DNA from: JAFAXD01 sp963833605
Lineage (GTDB): Bacteria > Pseudomonadota > Alphaproteobacteria > Rhizobiales > Xanthobacteraceae
Assembly: GCA_963833605.1 (NCBI GenBank)
Contig: CAWHYZ010000014.1
Location: 68,437 to 132,436 of the forward strand
Direction: 5' to 3'
DNA: 64,000 nucleotides
Shown here in pieces: positions 19,524 to 28,151 of this stretch. The notes below the pieces were generated by a model. That model saw only the letters and a list, made by a program, of their open reading frames with translations. It did no database searches and was not told the origin of the DNA. The stretch's first letter is position 1, and every line of letters starts with the position of its first letter. The position numbers and the translations under genes are program-made.

Positions 19524-21057
19524 TGCTCCACTCGTTGTTGTTGCTCCGATCAAATCGGCGCTACGCATCACGGCGTTGAACGACGCTGCGGCGCGCCTTC
19601 GGCTCAAGACCGGCATGGCGCTCGCCGATGCGCGCGCCATGTATCCCGCGCTTGCCGTGCAACACGCTGATCCGAATGCAGACAAGCGTCTGCTGGAAGC
19701 AATTGCCGACTGGTGCGACCGCTACACGCCGCTGGTCGGCCTCGCGCCGCTGGACGGCCTCGCGTTCGACATTACCGGCTGCGCGCATCTGTTCGGCGGC
19801 GAGAAAGCGCTCTGCCACGATCTTGTGGCGAGGCTCGCCGCGCAAGGGTTGGCGACGCGTGTCGCGGTCGCCGATACCCTCGGCTGCGCCTGGGCGGTGG
19901 CGCGTTTTGATGCGAGAGAGATGTGTCTTGTGCCGCGCGCGGGGATGCGCGCGACGCTCGCCCCGTTGCCGCTGGCCGCACTCCGGCTCGCGCCGGAAAT
20001 CGTCGATGCGCTGGCGCAGGTCGGGCTCAAACACATCGGCGACGTGTTGGAGCGCCCGCGCGCGCCCCTTACCGCCCGCTTCGGGATCGATCTCATCCGC
20101 CGCATCGACCAGGCGCTGGGCCGCGAGGACGAGCCGATCCAGCCGCGCTTGCCGGTTCCGGCCGCGCTGGCGGAGCGTCGCTTTCCCGAGCCGATCGCAC
20201 TCGAGGCCGACGTGCTCGGCACTATCGAGCAGCTCGCGCGCGATCTTGATCGGCTCTTGGAGCGGCGCGGCGAAGGCGCGCGACTCCTCCAGGTCGCGCT
20301 GTTCCGGGCCGACGGCAAGGTGCACCGCATCGAGCTTGGCACCAGCGCGCCGGTGCGCGATCCGGCACGCGTGCGCCGCCTGTTCGCTGATCGGTTAGCC
20401 GTGCTGGGCGATGCCTGCGACCCCGGCTTCGGCTTCGACATGCTGCGGCTCTCGGCCCTGGTGACCGAGCGTTTCGATCCAGCGCAGACCGGTTTTGCTG
20501 CGCCCGATCGGGACGCAGATCTTGCGCATTTGATCGATCGCCTGGGTGCGCGCTTCGGCTTGCGGCGCGTGACGCGGCTCGTGCCGCAGGACACCCATAT
20601 TCCAGAGTTCGCTGTCGCGGCCGTGCCGGCGCACGTCCCGCGTCAATCTTTTGGGCCTCGTCCTGAGGAGCGCGGCCCGCAAGGGCCGCGCGTCTCGAAG
20701 GATGAGGGCGGCAAAAGTCAACCAACTCAGGGGAGGGCAGAAGACTACGAAAGTCTCATCCCGCCGCGGCCGATCCGCTTGTTCGATCGGCCGGAAATGA
20801 TTGAAGCGGTGGCCGAGGTGCCGGACGGTCCGCCGGTGCGCTTTCGCTGGCGTCATGTGTTGCACGAGGTCGCCCGGGCGGAGGGGCCGGAACGCATTGC
20901 CATGGAATGGTGGCGCGACCAGCAGGGCCACGTACTCACCCGCGATTATTTCCGGGTGGAAAGCCGCCAGGGCGCGCGTGCTTGGCTCTATCGCGAGGGA
21001 CTTTACGGGCGCGAAACGGCGCAGCCGCGCTGGTTCCTGCACGGGTTGTTTGCGTGA
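19432..21057 (+). CDS. imuB: ImuB, catalytically inactive Y-family polymerase-like protein, with in-frame repeat insertion
   Basis: 541-residue Y-family-like protein. It begins with TRRYLSVWLRRLATDRI, as typical ImuB proteins do, and carries FDITGCAHLFGG in the palm. In this family the catalytic acidic residues are replaced; the protein serves as the hub that binds the beta clamp, ImuA and DnaE2. The ATG at 19432 lies inside imuA. Residues about 405-430 (QSFGPRPEER ... VSKDEGG) are encoded by a copy of palindromic repeat family A, inserted without breaking the frame, in the linker between the little-finger region and the C-terminal domain (RPIRLFDRPEMIEAV onward). Confidence 0.9.
   Translation: MNASSTRRYLSVWLRRLATDRIARVSPAPADAPLVVVAPIKSALRITALNDAAARLRLKTGMALADARAMYPALAVQHADPNADKRLLEAIADWCDRYTPLVGLAPLDGLAFDITGCAHLFGGEKALCHDLVARLAAQGLATRVAVADTLGCAWAVARFDAREMCLVPRAGMRATLAPLPLAALRLAPEIVDALAQVGLKHIGDVLERPRAPLTARFGIDLIRRIDQALGREDEPIQPRLPVPAALAERRFPEPIALEADVLGTIEQLARDLDRLLERRGEGARLLQVALFRADGKVHRIELGTSAPVRDPARVRRLFADRLAVLGDACDPGFGFDMLRLSALVTERFDPAQTGFAAPDRDADLAHLIDRLGARFGLRRVTRLVPQDTHIPEFAVAAVPAHVPRQSFGPRPEERGPQGPRVSKDEGGKSQPTQGRAEDYESLIPPRPIRLFDRPEMIEAVAEVPDGPPVRFRWRHVLHEVARAEGPERIAMEWWRDQQGHVLTRDYFRVESRQGARAWLYREGLYGRETAQPRWFLHGLFA
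20645..20707. repeat. Half-length family A palindrome inside imuB
   Basis: ATCTTTTGGGCCTCGTCCTG through CTCGAAGGATGAGG matches the outer arm and inner arm of the repeats at 59-186 and 27992-28120, including the 5' flank ATCTTTTGGGCCTC shared with the latter. The centre is a GC hairpin (GCGCGGCCC/GGGCCGCGC). It is read in frame within imuB. Confidence 0.85.
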
Positions 21058-21064
21058 GTAAATC

Positions 21065-24000
21065 ATGTCCGCCTACGCCGAACTCGCCGTCACCACCAAC
21101 TTTTCTTTCCTGCGCGGTGCCTCGCATGCGGAAGAGCTGGTCGACTGCGCCAAGCGGCTCGGGCTCTCGGGTCTCGGTATCGCCGACCGCAATTCGGTCG
21201 CCGGCGTGGTGCGCGCCCACACCAAGGCCAAAGAGATGGGGCTTCCGATCGTGGTCGGTGCGCGTCTCGTCTTTTCCGACGACACCCCGGACATTCTCGC
21301 CTATCCGCAGGATCGCGCCGGCTGGGGCCGGCTGACGCGTCTCCTGACCTTGGGCAAGCGCCGCGCCGAGAAAGGCGACTGCATTCTCGGATTGCCGGAT
21401 CTGCTCGATTACATCCAGGGCCTCAATCTCATCGTGCTGCCGCCCGCGCGCATCGAGGCAGCGAAGCTCGCCGCATTGCTGGCGCGGTTGGAAGAGGCCT
21501 CCTCGCGCCAGTCGGTCTGGCTCGCCGCCAGCCTGCTTTATCGCGGCGACGATGGCCGCCGTCTCGCGCGGCTCGCCCACATTGCGGCCGACGCCCATGT
21601 GCCGCTGATCGCGATCAACGACGTGCTCTATCATGTGCCTGAACGGCGCGCGCTGCAGGACGTGATCACCTGCATCCGCGAGCACGTGACCCTGACGGCG
21701 GCCGGGCGCCGGCTCGAAGCCAATGCGGAACGGCATCTGAAGGCACCGAGCGAAATGGCGCGGCTGTTTCGCGCCGCCCCGCATGCCGTTGCGCAAACGC
21801 TGCGTTTTTTCGAACGCTGCAAGTTCTCGCTCGATCAGCTCAAATACGAATATCCCGACGAGACCCGTCAGGGTTATGCCACGCCGCAGGAAGCGCTGGT
21901 TGCCTTCGTCGAGGAGGGCGCACGCACGCGTTACCCTCACGGCATGAGCCAAAAGGTTCGCCGTGCGCTCGATCACGAGCTCGCGGTTACCGCCGAACTC
22001 AACTACGCCCCGTATTTTCTGACCGTGCATGACATCGTGCAGTTCTCAAAGTCAAAGGGCATCCTCTGCCAGGGACGCGGCTCGGCGGCGAATTCGGTTA
22101 TTTGCTTTTGCCTCGGCGTCACCGAGGTTGATCCCGAAAAGGTCGATCTGCTGTTCGAGCGTTTCGTCTCGGCCGAACGGCGCGAGCCACCCGACATCGA
22201 CGTCGATTTCGAGCACGAGCGGCGCGAGGATGTCATTCAATATATCTATGGACGCTATTCCCGTGACCGCTGCGGCATCGCGGCCACCGTGATCTGCTAC
22301 CGCGGCCGCAGCGCCATTCGCGAGGTCGGCAAAGTTTTCGGGCTCTCGGAAGATACCGTCGGCGCGCTTGCCTCGACGCTCTGGGGTTGGTCGATGGAAG
22401 GCGTCAGCCGGAAAGAGGCGCGTCGCGCCGGCATCGATCCATCTGATCCGCGCATCGCCCAGGTGCTTGCGCTGACCCAGGAACTGCTGGGTTTCCCCCG
22501 TCACCTCTCCCAGCATGTCGGCGGATTTGTCATCACGCGCAGCCGGCTCGACGAAGTGATGCCGATCGAGAACGCCGCCATGGAGGATCGCACCTTCGTC
22601 GAATGGGACAAGGACGACCTCAACGATCTCAATATTCTCAAAGTCGATGTGCTCGGGCTGGGCATGTTGTCGTGTCTGCGCCGCGGTTTCGATTTTTTGC
22701 GGGCGCAATACGGCGTTGAACGCGATCTCTTCAACATCCAGGACGAAGACCCTTCGGTCTACCGCATGATCCAGCGCGCCGACACCATCGGGGTGTTCCA
22801 GATCGAAAGTCGCGCCCAGATGTCGATGCTGCCGCGGCTGCGGCCGGCAAAATTCTACGATCTCGTCATCGAAGTCGCGATCGTGCGGCCGGGCCCGATC
22901 CAGGGCGACATGGTGCATCCTTATCTGCGGCGTCGGCAGGGACTTGAGAAAGTCGAATTTCCATCGCCGGCGCCCGAACATGGCGAACCCGATGAGTTGC
23001 AACAGGTGCTGCACAAGACGCTCGGCGTGCCGTTGTTCCAGGAGCACGTCATGCGTATCGCGATCGTGGCGGCGAAATTCGCCCCCGCCGAAGCCGATCG
23101 ACTGCGCCGCGCCATGGCGACGTTCAAGCGCGTCGGCACCATCGATACGTTCCGCAAGAAGTTCATCGATGGGATGACGGCGCGCGGCTATGCGCACGAT
23201 TTTGCGGCGCGCTGCTTCAGCCAGATCGAAGGCTTTGGCGAATACGGTTTTCCCGAAAGCCACGCGGCGAGCTTCGCCAATCTGGTTTATGCGTCGTCCT
23301 GGATCAAATGTTTCTATCCCGATGTATTTGCGGCGGCGCTGCTCAACAGCCAGCCGATGGGTTTTTATGCGACCGCCCAGATCGTGCGCGATGCCCAGGA
23401 GCACGGGGTTGAGGTGCGGCCCGTGGATGTGAATTGCTCCGGCTGGGATTCGACGCTCGAGCCGGGGGAGGCGGCCTGCCAGCGGCTGCATCCGCGCCAT
23501 GCGGACATGAAGCGCGATGTGCGATCAACCCATGCGATCCGGCTCGGCTTTCGTGAAATCAGCGGTCTTTCGGAAGAGCACGGACGCAAGATCGAAACCG
23601 TGCGCGGGGAAGGCTTCGATTCCGTGCGCGACCTTTGGCTGCGCACGCGATTGCCGCCCGCGACCTTGGAAAAACTCGCGCGCGCCGACGCATTCTGTTC
23701 GCTCGGCCTCGATCGGCGTGACGCGTTATGGGCGGTGCGGGCACTCCAGCGCAGCGGCGACAAGGATGATCTGCCGCTGCTTGCGCGCGTGCACATGGAT
23801 GAGCTCGAGCCCGACGTTGCGCTGCCGCCCATGCGTCCGGGCGAGCATGTGATCGAGGACTATCGCCACCTGCATCTGTCGCTCAAGGCGCATCCGCTCG
23901 CCTTCGTACGTTTCGAACTCGCCGCGCGCGGAATTCTGCGCCACGAGCAATTGCCCAGCATATCTCCCGGCCGCATCGTCACGGTCGCCGGCCTCGTGCT

Positions 24001-24403
24001 GGTGCGCCAGCGGCCAGGTGATGCCAAGGCGATCTTCATGACGCTGGAGGACGAGACCGGCATCGCCAACACCATCGTGTGGCTGCGCGCCTTCGAGATC
24101 TACCGACCGATCGTGCTCGGCGCGCGGCTTATCGGTGTGACCGGCGAATTGCAGAACGAGCAGGGCGTCATCCACATCATCGCCCATCAGATCGAGGACA
24201 TGTCGTTCCTGCTGCGTGCTCTCACGCAAGCGACGCCGCTCGTCGAGACGCTGGCCCACGCCGATCTCATCCGGCGCGACAACGCCGATCGTTTCCGCCA
24301 CCCGCGCGATGGCGACGCACTGGTGACCATGCTCAAGCGCAAGCCGGGGCCGGCCCACGATCTCCACGTCGACGTCATGCCGAAGGGGCGCAATTTTCAT
24401 TGA
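21065..24403 (+). CDS. dnaE2: Error-prone DNA polymerase III alpha subunit DnaE2
   Basis: 1112-residue C-family polymerase. It has an N-terminal PHP domain (AELAVTTNFSFLRGASH, GLGIADRNSVAG), the palm with PPDIDVDFEHERREDVIQ, helix-hairpin-helix and OB-fold regions, and the typical C-terminus (MPKGRNFH). The length (about 1,100) and missing proofreading features separate DnaE2 from replicative DnaE1. It is the catalytic member of the ImuA-ImuB-DnaE2 translesion mutasome. The start lies seven bases after the imuB stop. The gene is intact over 3.3 kb, in contrast to several neighbours. Confidence 0.95.
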   Translation: MSAYAELAVTTNFSFLRGASHAEELVDCAKRLGLSGLGIADRNSVAGVVRAHTKAKEMGLPIVVGARLVFSDDTPDILAYPQDRAGWGRLTRLLTLGKRRAEKGDCILGLPDLLDYIQGLNLIVLPPARIEAAKLAALLARLEEASSRQSVWLAASLLYRGDDGRRLARLAHIAADAHVPLIAINDVLYHVPERRALQDVITCIREHVTLTAAGRRLEANAERHLKAPSEMARLFRAAPHAVAQTLRFFERCKFSLDQLKYEYPDETRQGYATPQEALVAFVEEGARTRYPHGMSQKVRRALDHELAVTAELNYAPYFLTVHDIVQFSKSKGILCQGRGSAANSVICFCLGVTEVDPEKVDLLFERFVSAERREPPDIDVDFEHERREDVIQYIYGRYSRDRCGIAATVICYRGRSAIREVGKVFGLSEDTVGALASTLWGWSMEGVSRKEARRAGIDPSDPRIAQVLALTQELLGFPRHLSQHVGGFVITRSRLDEVMPIENAAMEDRTFVEWDKDDLNDLNILKVDVLGLGMLSCLRRGFDFLRAQYGVERDLFNIQDEDPSVYRMIQRADTIGVFQIESRAQMSMLPRLRPAKFYDLVIEVAIVRPGPIQGDMVHPYLRRRQGLEKVEFPSPAPEHGEPDELQQVLHKTLGVPLFQEHVMRIAIVAAKFAPAEADRLRRAMATFKRVGTIDTFRKKFIDGMTARGYAHDFAARCFSQIEGFGEYGFPESHAASFANLVYASSWIKCFYPDVFAAALLNSQPMGFYATAQIVRDAQEHGVEVRPVDVNCSGWDSTLEPGEAACQRLHPRHADMKRDVRSTHAIRLGFREISGLSEEHGRKIETVRGEGFDSVRDLWLRTRLPPATLEKLARADAFCSLGLDRRDALWAVRALQRSGDKDDLPLLARVHMDELEPDVALPPMRPGEHVIEDYRHLHLSLKAHPLAFVRFELAARGILRHEQLPSISPGRIVTVAGLVLVRQRPGDAKAIFMTLEDETGIANTIVWLRAFEIYRPIVLGARLIGVTGELQNEQGVIHIIAHQIEDMSFLLRALTQATPLVETLAHADLIRRDNADRFRHPRDGDALVTMLKRKPGPAHDLHVDVMPKGRNFH

Positions 24404-24427
24404 GCTGCTAGGGCATTTCATGTGGTT

Positions 24428-24461
24428 CGTAGGATGGGTTGAGCGAAGCGAAACCCATCAT
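24428..24461. repeat. Left REP palindrome of the RAYT unit
   Basis: GTAGGATGGGTTGAGCG then AAGCGAAACCCATC: a hairpin with GATGGGTT/AACCCATC arms. It lies just before the transposase start. Its inverted, nearly identical partner is at 25067-25099. Confidence 0.88.
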
Positions 24462-24479
24462 TTGCAGCGCAAGCATCCG

Positions 24480-25013
24480 ATGACAAACTATCGACGCAAC
24501 TTCATTCCAGGCGGCAGTTATTTCTTCACCGTCAATTTGGCTGAACGCCGGCTACGGCTTCTCACAGACAATGTCGATCAGCTGCGCGAGGCATTTCGCT
24601 ATGCACGAGCTAGACATCCTTTTTCAATCGCGGCAGCTGTGGTGCTACCCGATCATTTGCATATGATTTGGACACTGCCTGAAGCAGATGCTGATTTCGC
24701 ATTACGTTGGCGTCTCATAAAATCTGCATTCTCCCGTCGTCTTGCGGCGGGCGAACATGTTTCGCCAAGCCGCTCCGACAGAGGGGAGCGCGGCATCTGG
24801 CAACGGCGCTATTGGGAACACACGGTGAGGAACGAAGACGACTTTGCGCGACATGCCGATTACATTCATTTCAACCCAGTGAAGCATGGTCATGTAGAGC
24901 GGGTGAGAGACTGGCCATATTCGACTTTTCATCGATTCATACAACTTGGTGTTTACCCGGCTGATTGGGCAGGTGATGGCCGGGGCCCTGGTGGTAGCTT
25001 TGGCGAAAGGTAA
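24480..25013 (+). mobile_element. REP-associated tyrosine transposase (RAYT, Y1_Tnp family)
   Basis: 177-residue single-domain Y1/HUH-type transposase of the RAYT group. The HLH metal-binding motif is in LPDHLHMIW and the catalytic tyrosine is in the segment FARHADYIHFNPVKHG. GIWQRRYWEHTVR, typical of the family, lies between. The start is ATG 24480 (MTNYRRNF), inside the upstream frame. RAYTs are single-copy domesticated relatives of IS200/IS605 thought to spread or process REP palindromes, and here the gene is flanked by inverted REP copies. It appears intact, which suggests recent activity or selection. Confidence 0.9.
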
Positions 25014-25066
25014 CGAGGAGTCGGCGGCATTGAACATTAAAGCCCATCACGTTCATCGCCCGATGT

Positions 25067-25099
25067 GATGGGTTTCGCTGCCGCTCAACCCATCCTACG
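25067..25099. repeat. Right REP palindrome of the RAYT unit
   Basis: The complement reads GTAGGATGGGTTGAGCGG then CAGCGAAACCCATCA, matching the left REP at about 31 of 33 positions in inverted orientation. Its TAG also supplies the stop codon of the minus-strand DUF2783 gene (stop at 25095-25097). Confidence 0.87.
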
Positions 25100-25316
25100 G
25101 CTTGCCAGAGTCCTCCGGTTTTCCCAACCCCTCACGCGCTCTCAGCAGCGCCTCCCGGATCACCGCGTCGTCGCCGACGTGGTTCACCAGCAGCAGGATC
25201 AGTCGCAGGTCGAGCCGGCGGCTCTCCTCCTCGGTCAGCCCCGCATGCGCCTCGATCAGGGCGGCATAGAAGTCGTCGCCGGCGCCGCCCAGATTCCAGT
25301 CGGTGACAAGCTTCAT
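25095..25316 (-). CDS. DUF2783-like small protein
   Basis: 73-residue acidic, helical small protein, MKLVTDWNLGGAGDDFYAAL then EESRRLDLRLILLLVNHVGD. It resembles the DUF2783 family, which commonly lies beside FAD-dependent aromatic hydroxylases, as here. The ATG at 25316 is preferred over the upstream in-frame start because GAGG precedes it and the extra residues would come from the palindrome at 25340-25388. The function is unknown; a small partner or stabiliser of the hydroxylase is an inference. The last codon and stop run into the right REP. Confidence 0.75.
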   Translation of the reverse strand: MKLVTDWNLGGAGDDFYAALIEAHAGLTEEESRRLDLRLILLLVNHVGDDAVIREALLRAREGLGKPEDSGKP

Positions 25317-25339
25317 GCCGCCTCTGAATATTTTATTTG

Positions 25340-25388
25340 GAGCATGTTCATGTCGGAAAACCGGTCTCCATTTTTCCGGAACATGCTC
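25340..25388. repeat. Palindromic repeat (family C) encoding the end of the FAD hydroxylase
   Basis: GAGCATGTTC (25340-25349) and GAACATGCTC (25379-25388) form a perfect outer stem, with inner CGGAAAA/TTTTCCG arms around an ACCGG core. This is a dispersed palindrome type in Hyphomicrobiales. The minus-strand hydroxylase gene reads through most of it and stops at 25348. Confidence 0.85.
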
Positions 25389-26991
25389 TTGCTCTGGCCA
25401 GCGCGGTTGCGATCCTGTCGGAGCTCGGATGGGCAAAGCGTGCGGCCACGTGCTGATCCGGCCGGATCAGATAGGCTGCGCCGGCATGCCCGCCGTAACG
25501 CTGCGCCACCAGGCCGGTCTCGTCGCACAGCGTTTCTATGCCCGCGACCGGTTCTGATGCGATGACAAGCTGGCGAATATCCTGTCGCACCGGCGCCGGC
25601 GTCCCAAAGCTCATGACCATGAAGTCGCCGCCCATATGATCGAGCAACCAACACGATCGGCCCGTGGCGTCGCGTACCGGTGCGTCGAGGCAGGCCGAGC
25701 CTGGCGCCATCGGCCCGCTCATCGCCGGATCGTCGGGCGACTGCAACGAAAACCCCGCAAGCGAGCAGGGCACGGAGAGCCGGCCCGAGTTCACCAGTCG
25801 CCGGGCGAACGGGTAGGTTTCCGCAAGGCCGAGCACTTCGTCACGCAGCATGTGTTCGAACGAATTCTTCGGTGTCATGAAATTGGTCGAATGGCTCGAA
25901 TTGCGGATGTTCTCGTCGGCGCCGTGCACGCGCTCTGCATCGTAGGTTTCGAGCAGCGCTTCCTCCGCCTCGTCCTTGATCACCGCGGCGAGTTTCCAGA
26001 CCAGATTGTCGACGTCCTGGATGCCGCCATTGCCGCCGCGCGCGCCGAAGGGCGACACCACATGAGCGCTGTCGCCGGCGAAAATCACCCGGCCGTGCAG
26101 GAAGCGGTCGATGCGGCCGCACTGGAAGGTGTAGAGCGAAACCCAGTCGATCTCGAATGCCCGCTCGCCGACCGCGGCCTTGACCCGGGGGATCACGTTT
26201 TCCGGCTTGGTCTCCTCCTTGGGATCGGCGTCCGGCGGGAGCTGCAGGTCGATCCGATAGATGTCGTCCGGTTGCTTGTGCAGGAGAGCCGACTGGCCGT
26301 TATGGAAGGTCGGCTCGAACCAAAACCAGCGCTCCGACGGAAAATCTGCCTTCATTTCCACGTCCGTGATCAGGAACTGCTCGGGAAAAATATGGCTCTT
26401 GAATTCGACGCCGAGCAGGCTGCGGATCGCGCTCTTGGCGCCGTCGCAGGCAATCAGATACTCGCCTTCGATGTGATATGTCCCGTCCGGTGTTTCGACA
26501 TCCGCGCGCACGCTGTCGCCGACTTGTTGGACGCCGATAACCTTGTTCTTGAAGCGCAGCTCGATCAGCTCCGGGAATTCCATGCAGCGCTCGACCAGAA
26601 ACTGCTCGACGTAATATTGCTGCAGGTTGATGAAGGCAGGGTTCTTGTGGCCGGCCTCCGGGAGGAGGTCGAACGTGTAGACCTCGTGGTCGCGGTGGTA
26701 GAGGCGCCCGACCTTCCAGGTCACACCCTTCTTCACCATGCGTTCGCCGACGCCGAGCCGGTCAAAGATCTCGAGCGTGCGCTTCGACCAGCAGATTGCG
26801 CGCGAGCCGCGCGAGACGACATTGTTGTCATCGAGCACCACGCAAGCGATGCCATGCAGCGCAAGGTCGATGGCAGCGCTCAACCCGATCGGACCGGCGC
26901 CCACGATCAGCACCGGCCAGCGCCGGCTGCGCCCGCCCGAGAGCTCGGGCGGCTTGCGGTAGGGAAATGGCTTGTATTCGTAGCGCGCCAT
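25348..26991 (-). CDS. FAD-dependent aromatic hydroxylase (PHBH/MhpA-type flavoprotein monooxygenase)
   Basis: 547-residue group A flavin monooxygenase, expected to hydroxylate a phenolic substrate with NAD(P)H and O2. The dinucleotide motif VGAGPIGLSAAID is at about residue 29-41, the DG motif is CDGAKSAIR and the GD motif is FAGDSAHVVSPFGARGGN, followed by a thioredoxin-like C-terminal region. The ATG at 26991 is eight bases after the MBL-fold gene stop; the longer upstream frame overlaps that gene and is rejected. The final 12 residues (ACSGKMETGFPT) are encoded by palindrome C. It forms a likely operon with the MBL-fold gene and DUF2783. Confidence 0.88.
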   Translation of the reverse strand: MARYEYKPFPYRKPPELSGGRSRRWPVLIVGAGPIGLSAAIDLALHGIACVVLDDNNVVSRGSRAICWSKRTLEIFDRLGVGERMVKKGVTWKVGRLYHRDHEVYTFDLLPEAGHKNPAFINLQQYYVEQFLVERCMEFPELIELRFKNKVIGVQQVGDSVRADVETPDGTYHIEGEYLIACDGAKSAIRSLLGVEFKSHIFPEQFLITDVEMKADFPSERWFWFEPTFHNGQSALLHKQPDDIYRIDLQLPPDADPKEETKPENVIPRVKAAVGERAFEIDWVSLYTFQCGRIDRFLHGRVIFAGDSAHVVSPFGARGGNGGIQDVDNLVWKLAAVIKDEAEEALLETYDAERVHGADENIRNSSHSTNFMTPKNSFEHMLRDEVLGLAETYPFARRLVNSGRLSVPCSLAGFSLQSPDDPAMSGPMAPGSACLDAPVRDATGRSCWLLDHMGGDFMVMSFGTPAPVRQDIRQLVIASEPVAGIETLCDETGLVAQRYGGHAGAAYLIRPDQHVAARFAHPSSDRIATALARARACSGKMETGFPT

Positions 26992-26999
26992 GGAGCCGC

Positions 27000-27950
27000 T
27001 CACCCCTGCAACGCATTCCACATGATCTGATCGCGCTCGGCGGTCCAGATCCGCGGCGTATCGATCCCGAGCGCTTCGTCGTAGGCGCGGGCGACGTTGA
27101 ACGGCAGGCAGTGTTCGTAGATCGCGTAGTTCGAGAATTTCGCGTCGCAGGCGGCGCGGCACGCCGCCATCGCCTCCTTGAGCGAGCCGCCACGCGAGGC
27201 CACCTGCGCCACCGGCCGATACGTGCTGTCGAGGAAATCGCGGGTGAGCGCGAGCGCCTCCGACACTTTTGCCTGTCCGACCAGCGCGTCGCCGCGCCCG
27301 GGCGCGATCGCGTCGGGACGATAGGCCGCAATGGCATCGAGCGTCGCCGGCCAGTCGGTGAAGTGGCAGTCCCCGCAGTAGCAGGCCGATCGGTATTCCA
27401 CGATGTCGCCGGTGTACATGACGCCGGCGTCCGGCACCCACGCCACGATGTCGCCGGCGGTGTGGGCGCGGCCGAGATGGATGAGATCAACGCGCCGCTG
27501 ACCGAGGTAGAGCGTCATCTTGTGCGTGAAGGTGAGGCTCGGCCAGGTCAGGCCGGGGATTGTCTCGGGCGACTGGAACAGCCGCGGAAAGCGCTGGTAT
27601 TCGCTGTCCCAGTCCTCCTGCCCGCGCTCGTGGATCATCGCGCGACAGGTCTCGGAGGCGATGATCTCATCGGCATGAAACGCTGATGCGCCGAGCACAC
27701 GCACCGCATGATAGTGGCTGAGCACCACGTAGCGGATCGGCTTGTCGGTGACGGCGCGGATGCGCGCGATCACCTTCTCGGCCATCTTGGGCGTGGCCTG
27801 GGCGTCCACCACCATCACGCCGTCATCGCCGATGATCACGCCGGTGTTGGGGTCACCTTCGGCCGTGAAAGCGTAGAAGCCGGGGCCGATCTCGCTGAAT
27901 GAGATCTTCTTTTCGGTGAGGTCGCCGGTCGAGGCGAAGCTTTTGGCCAT
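27000..27950 (-). CDS. MBL-fold (metallo-beta-lactamase superfamily) protein with altered metal motif
   Basis: 316-residue MBL-fold protein: GDDGVMVVDAQATP, the motif position SHYHAVRVLGAS, LGRAHTAGDIVAWVPDAGVMYTGDIVE and an AIAPGRGD segment. The canonical HxHxDH is HYHAVR, so the Asp and third His are missing while the later His (GRAHTAGD) and Asp (TGDI) remain. Such variants exist in quinoprotein-relay and oxygenase-associated subgroups. The activity may use one metal or be altered. It is first gene of the minus-strand operon with the hydroxylase. ATG 27950. Confidence 0.8.
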   Translation of the reverse strand: MAKSFASTGDLTEKKISFSEIGPGFYAFTAEGDPNTGVIIGDDGVMVVDAQATPKMAEKVIARIRAVTDKPIRYVVLSHYHAVRVLGASAFHADEIIASETCRAMIHERGQEDWDSEYQRFPRLFQSPETIPGLTWPSLTFTHKMTLYLGQRRVDLIHLGRAHTAGDIVAWVPDAGVMYTGDIVEYRSACYCGDCHFTDWPATLDAIAAYRPDAIAPGRGDALVGQAKVSEALALTRDFLDSTYRPVAQVASRGGSLKEAMAACRAACDAKFSNYAIYEHCLPFNVARAYDEALGIDTPRIWTAERDQIMWNALQG

Positions 27951-27991
27951 GGTTGTTGCTGTCCTGAAATGCGTTTCTCAAATCGATGCCT

Positions 27992-28120
27992 AATCTTTTG
28001 GGCCTCATCCTGAGGGCACGCGCACGATGGTGCGGTGGTCCGAAGGATGGCCAAGACGAAATCCCTCGCCTTTGGCCATCCTTCGAGACGCCTCGCTACG
28101 CTCGGCTCCTCAGGATGAGG
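27992..28120. repeat. Compound palindromic repeat (family A), second full copy
   Basis: It starts AATCTTTTGGGCCTCATCCTG and ends CTCCTCAGGATGAGG, with the inner pair CGAAGGATGGCCA and TGGCCATCCTTCG. It occupies most of the 200-bp gap between the MBL-fold gene start (27950) and the end of MetE-like copy 3 (28152), where it could terminate or separate transcripts. Confidence 0.85.
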
Positions 28121-28151
28121 TCTGAAGCGGGTTACAGGCATCGACATCTGA

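Noticed and set aside
24420..25100. Insertion sequence with target duplication
   Set aside because: The transposase is a RAYT flanked by REP hairpins; no target-site duplication or IS-type DDE gene was seen.
26992..27441. N-terminal extension of the FAD hydroxylase by 150 codons
   Set aside because: The extension overlaps the MBL-fold gene in another frame and has no family match; the FAD-binding motif sits correctly near ATG 26991.
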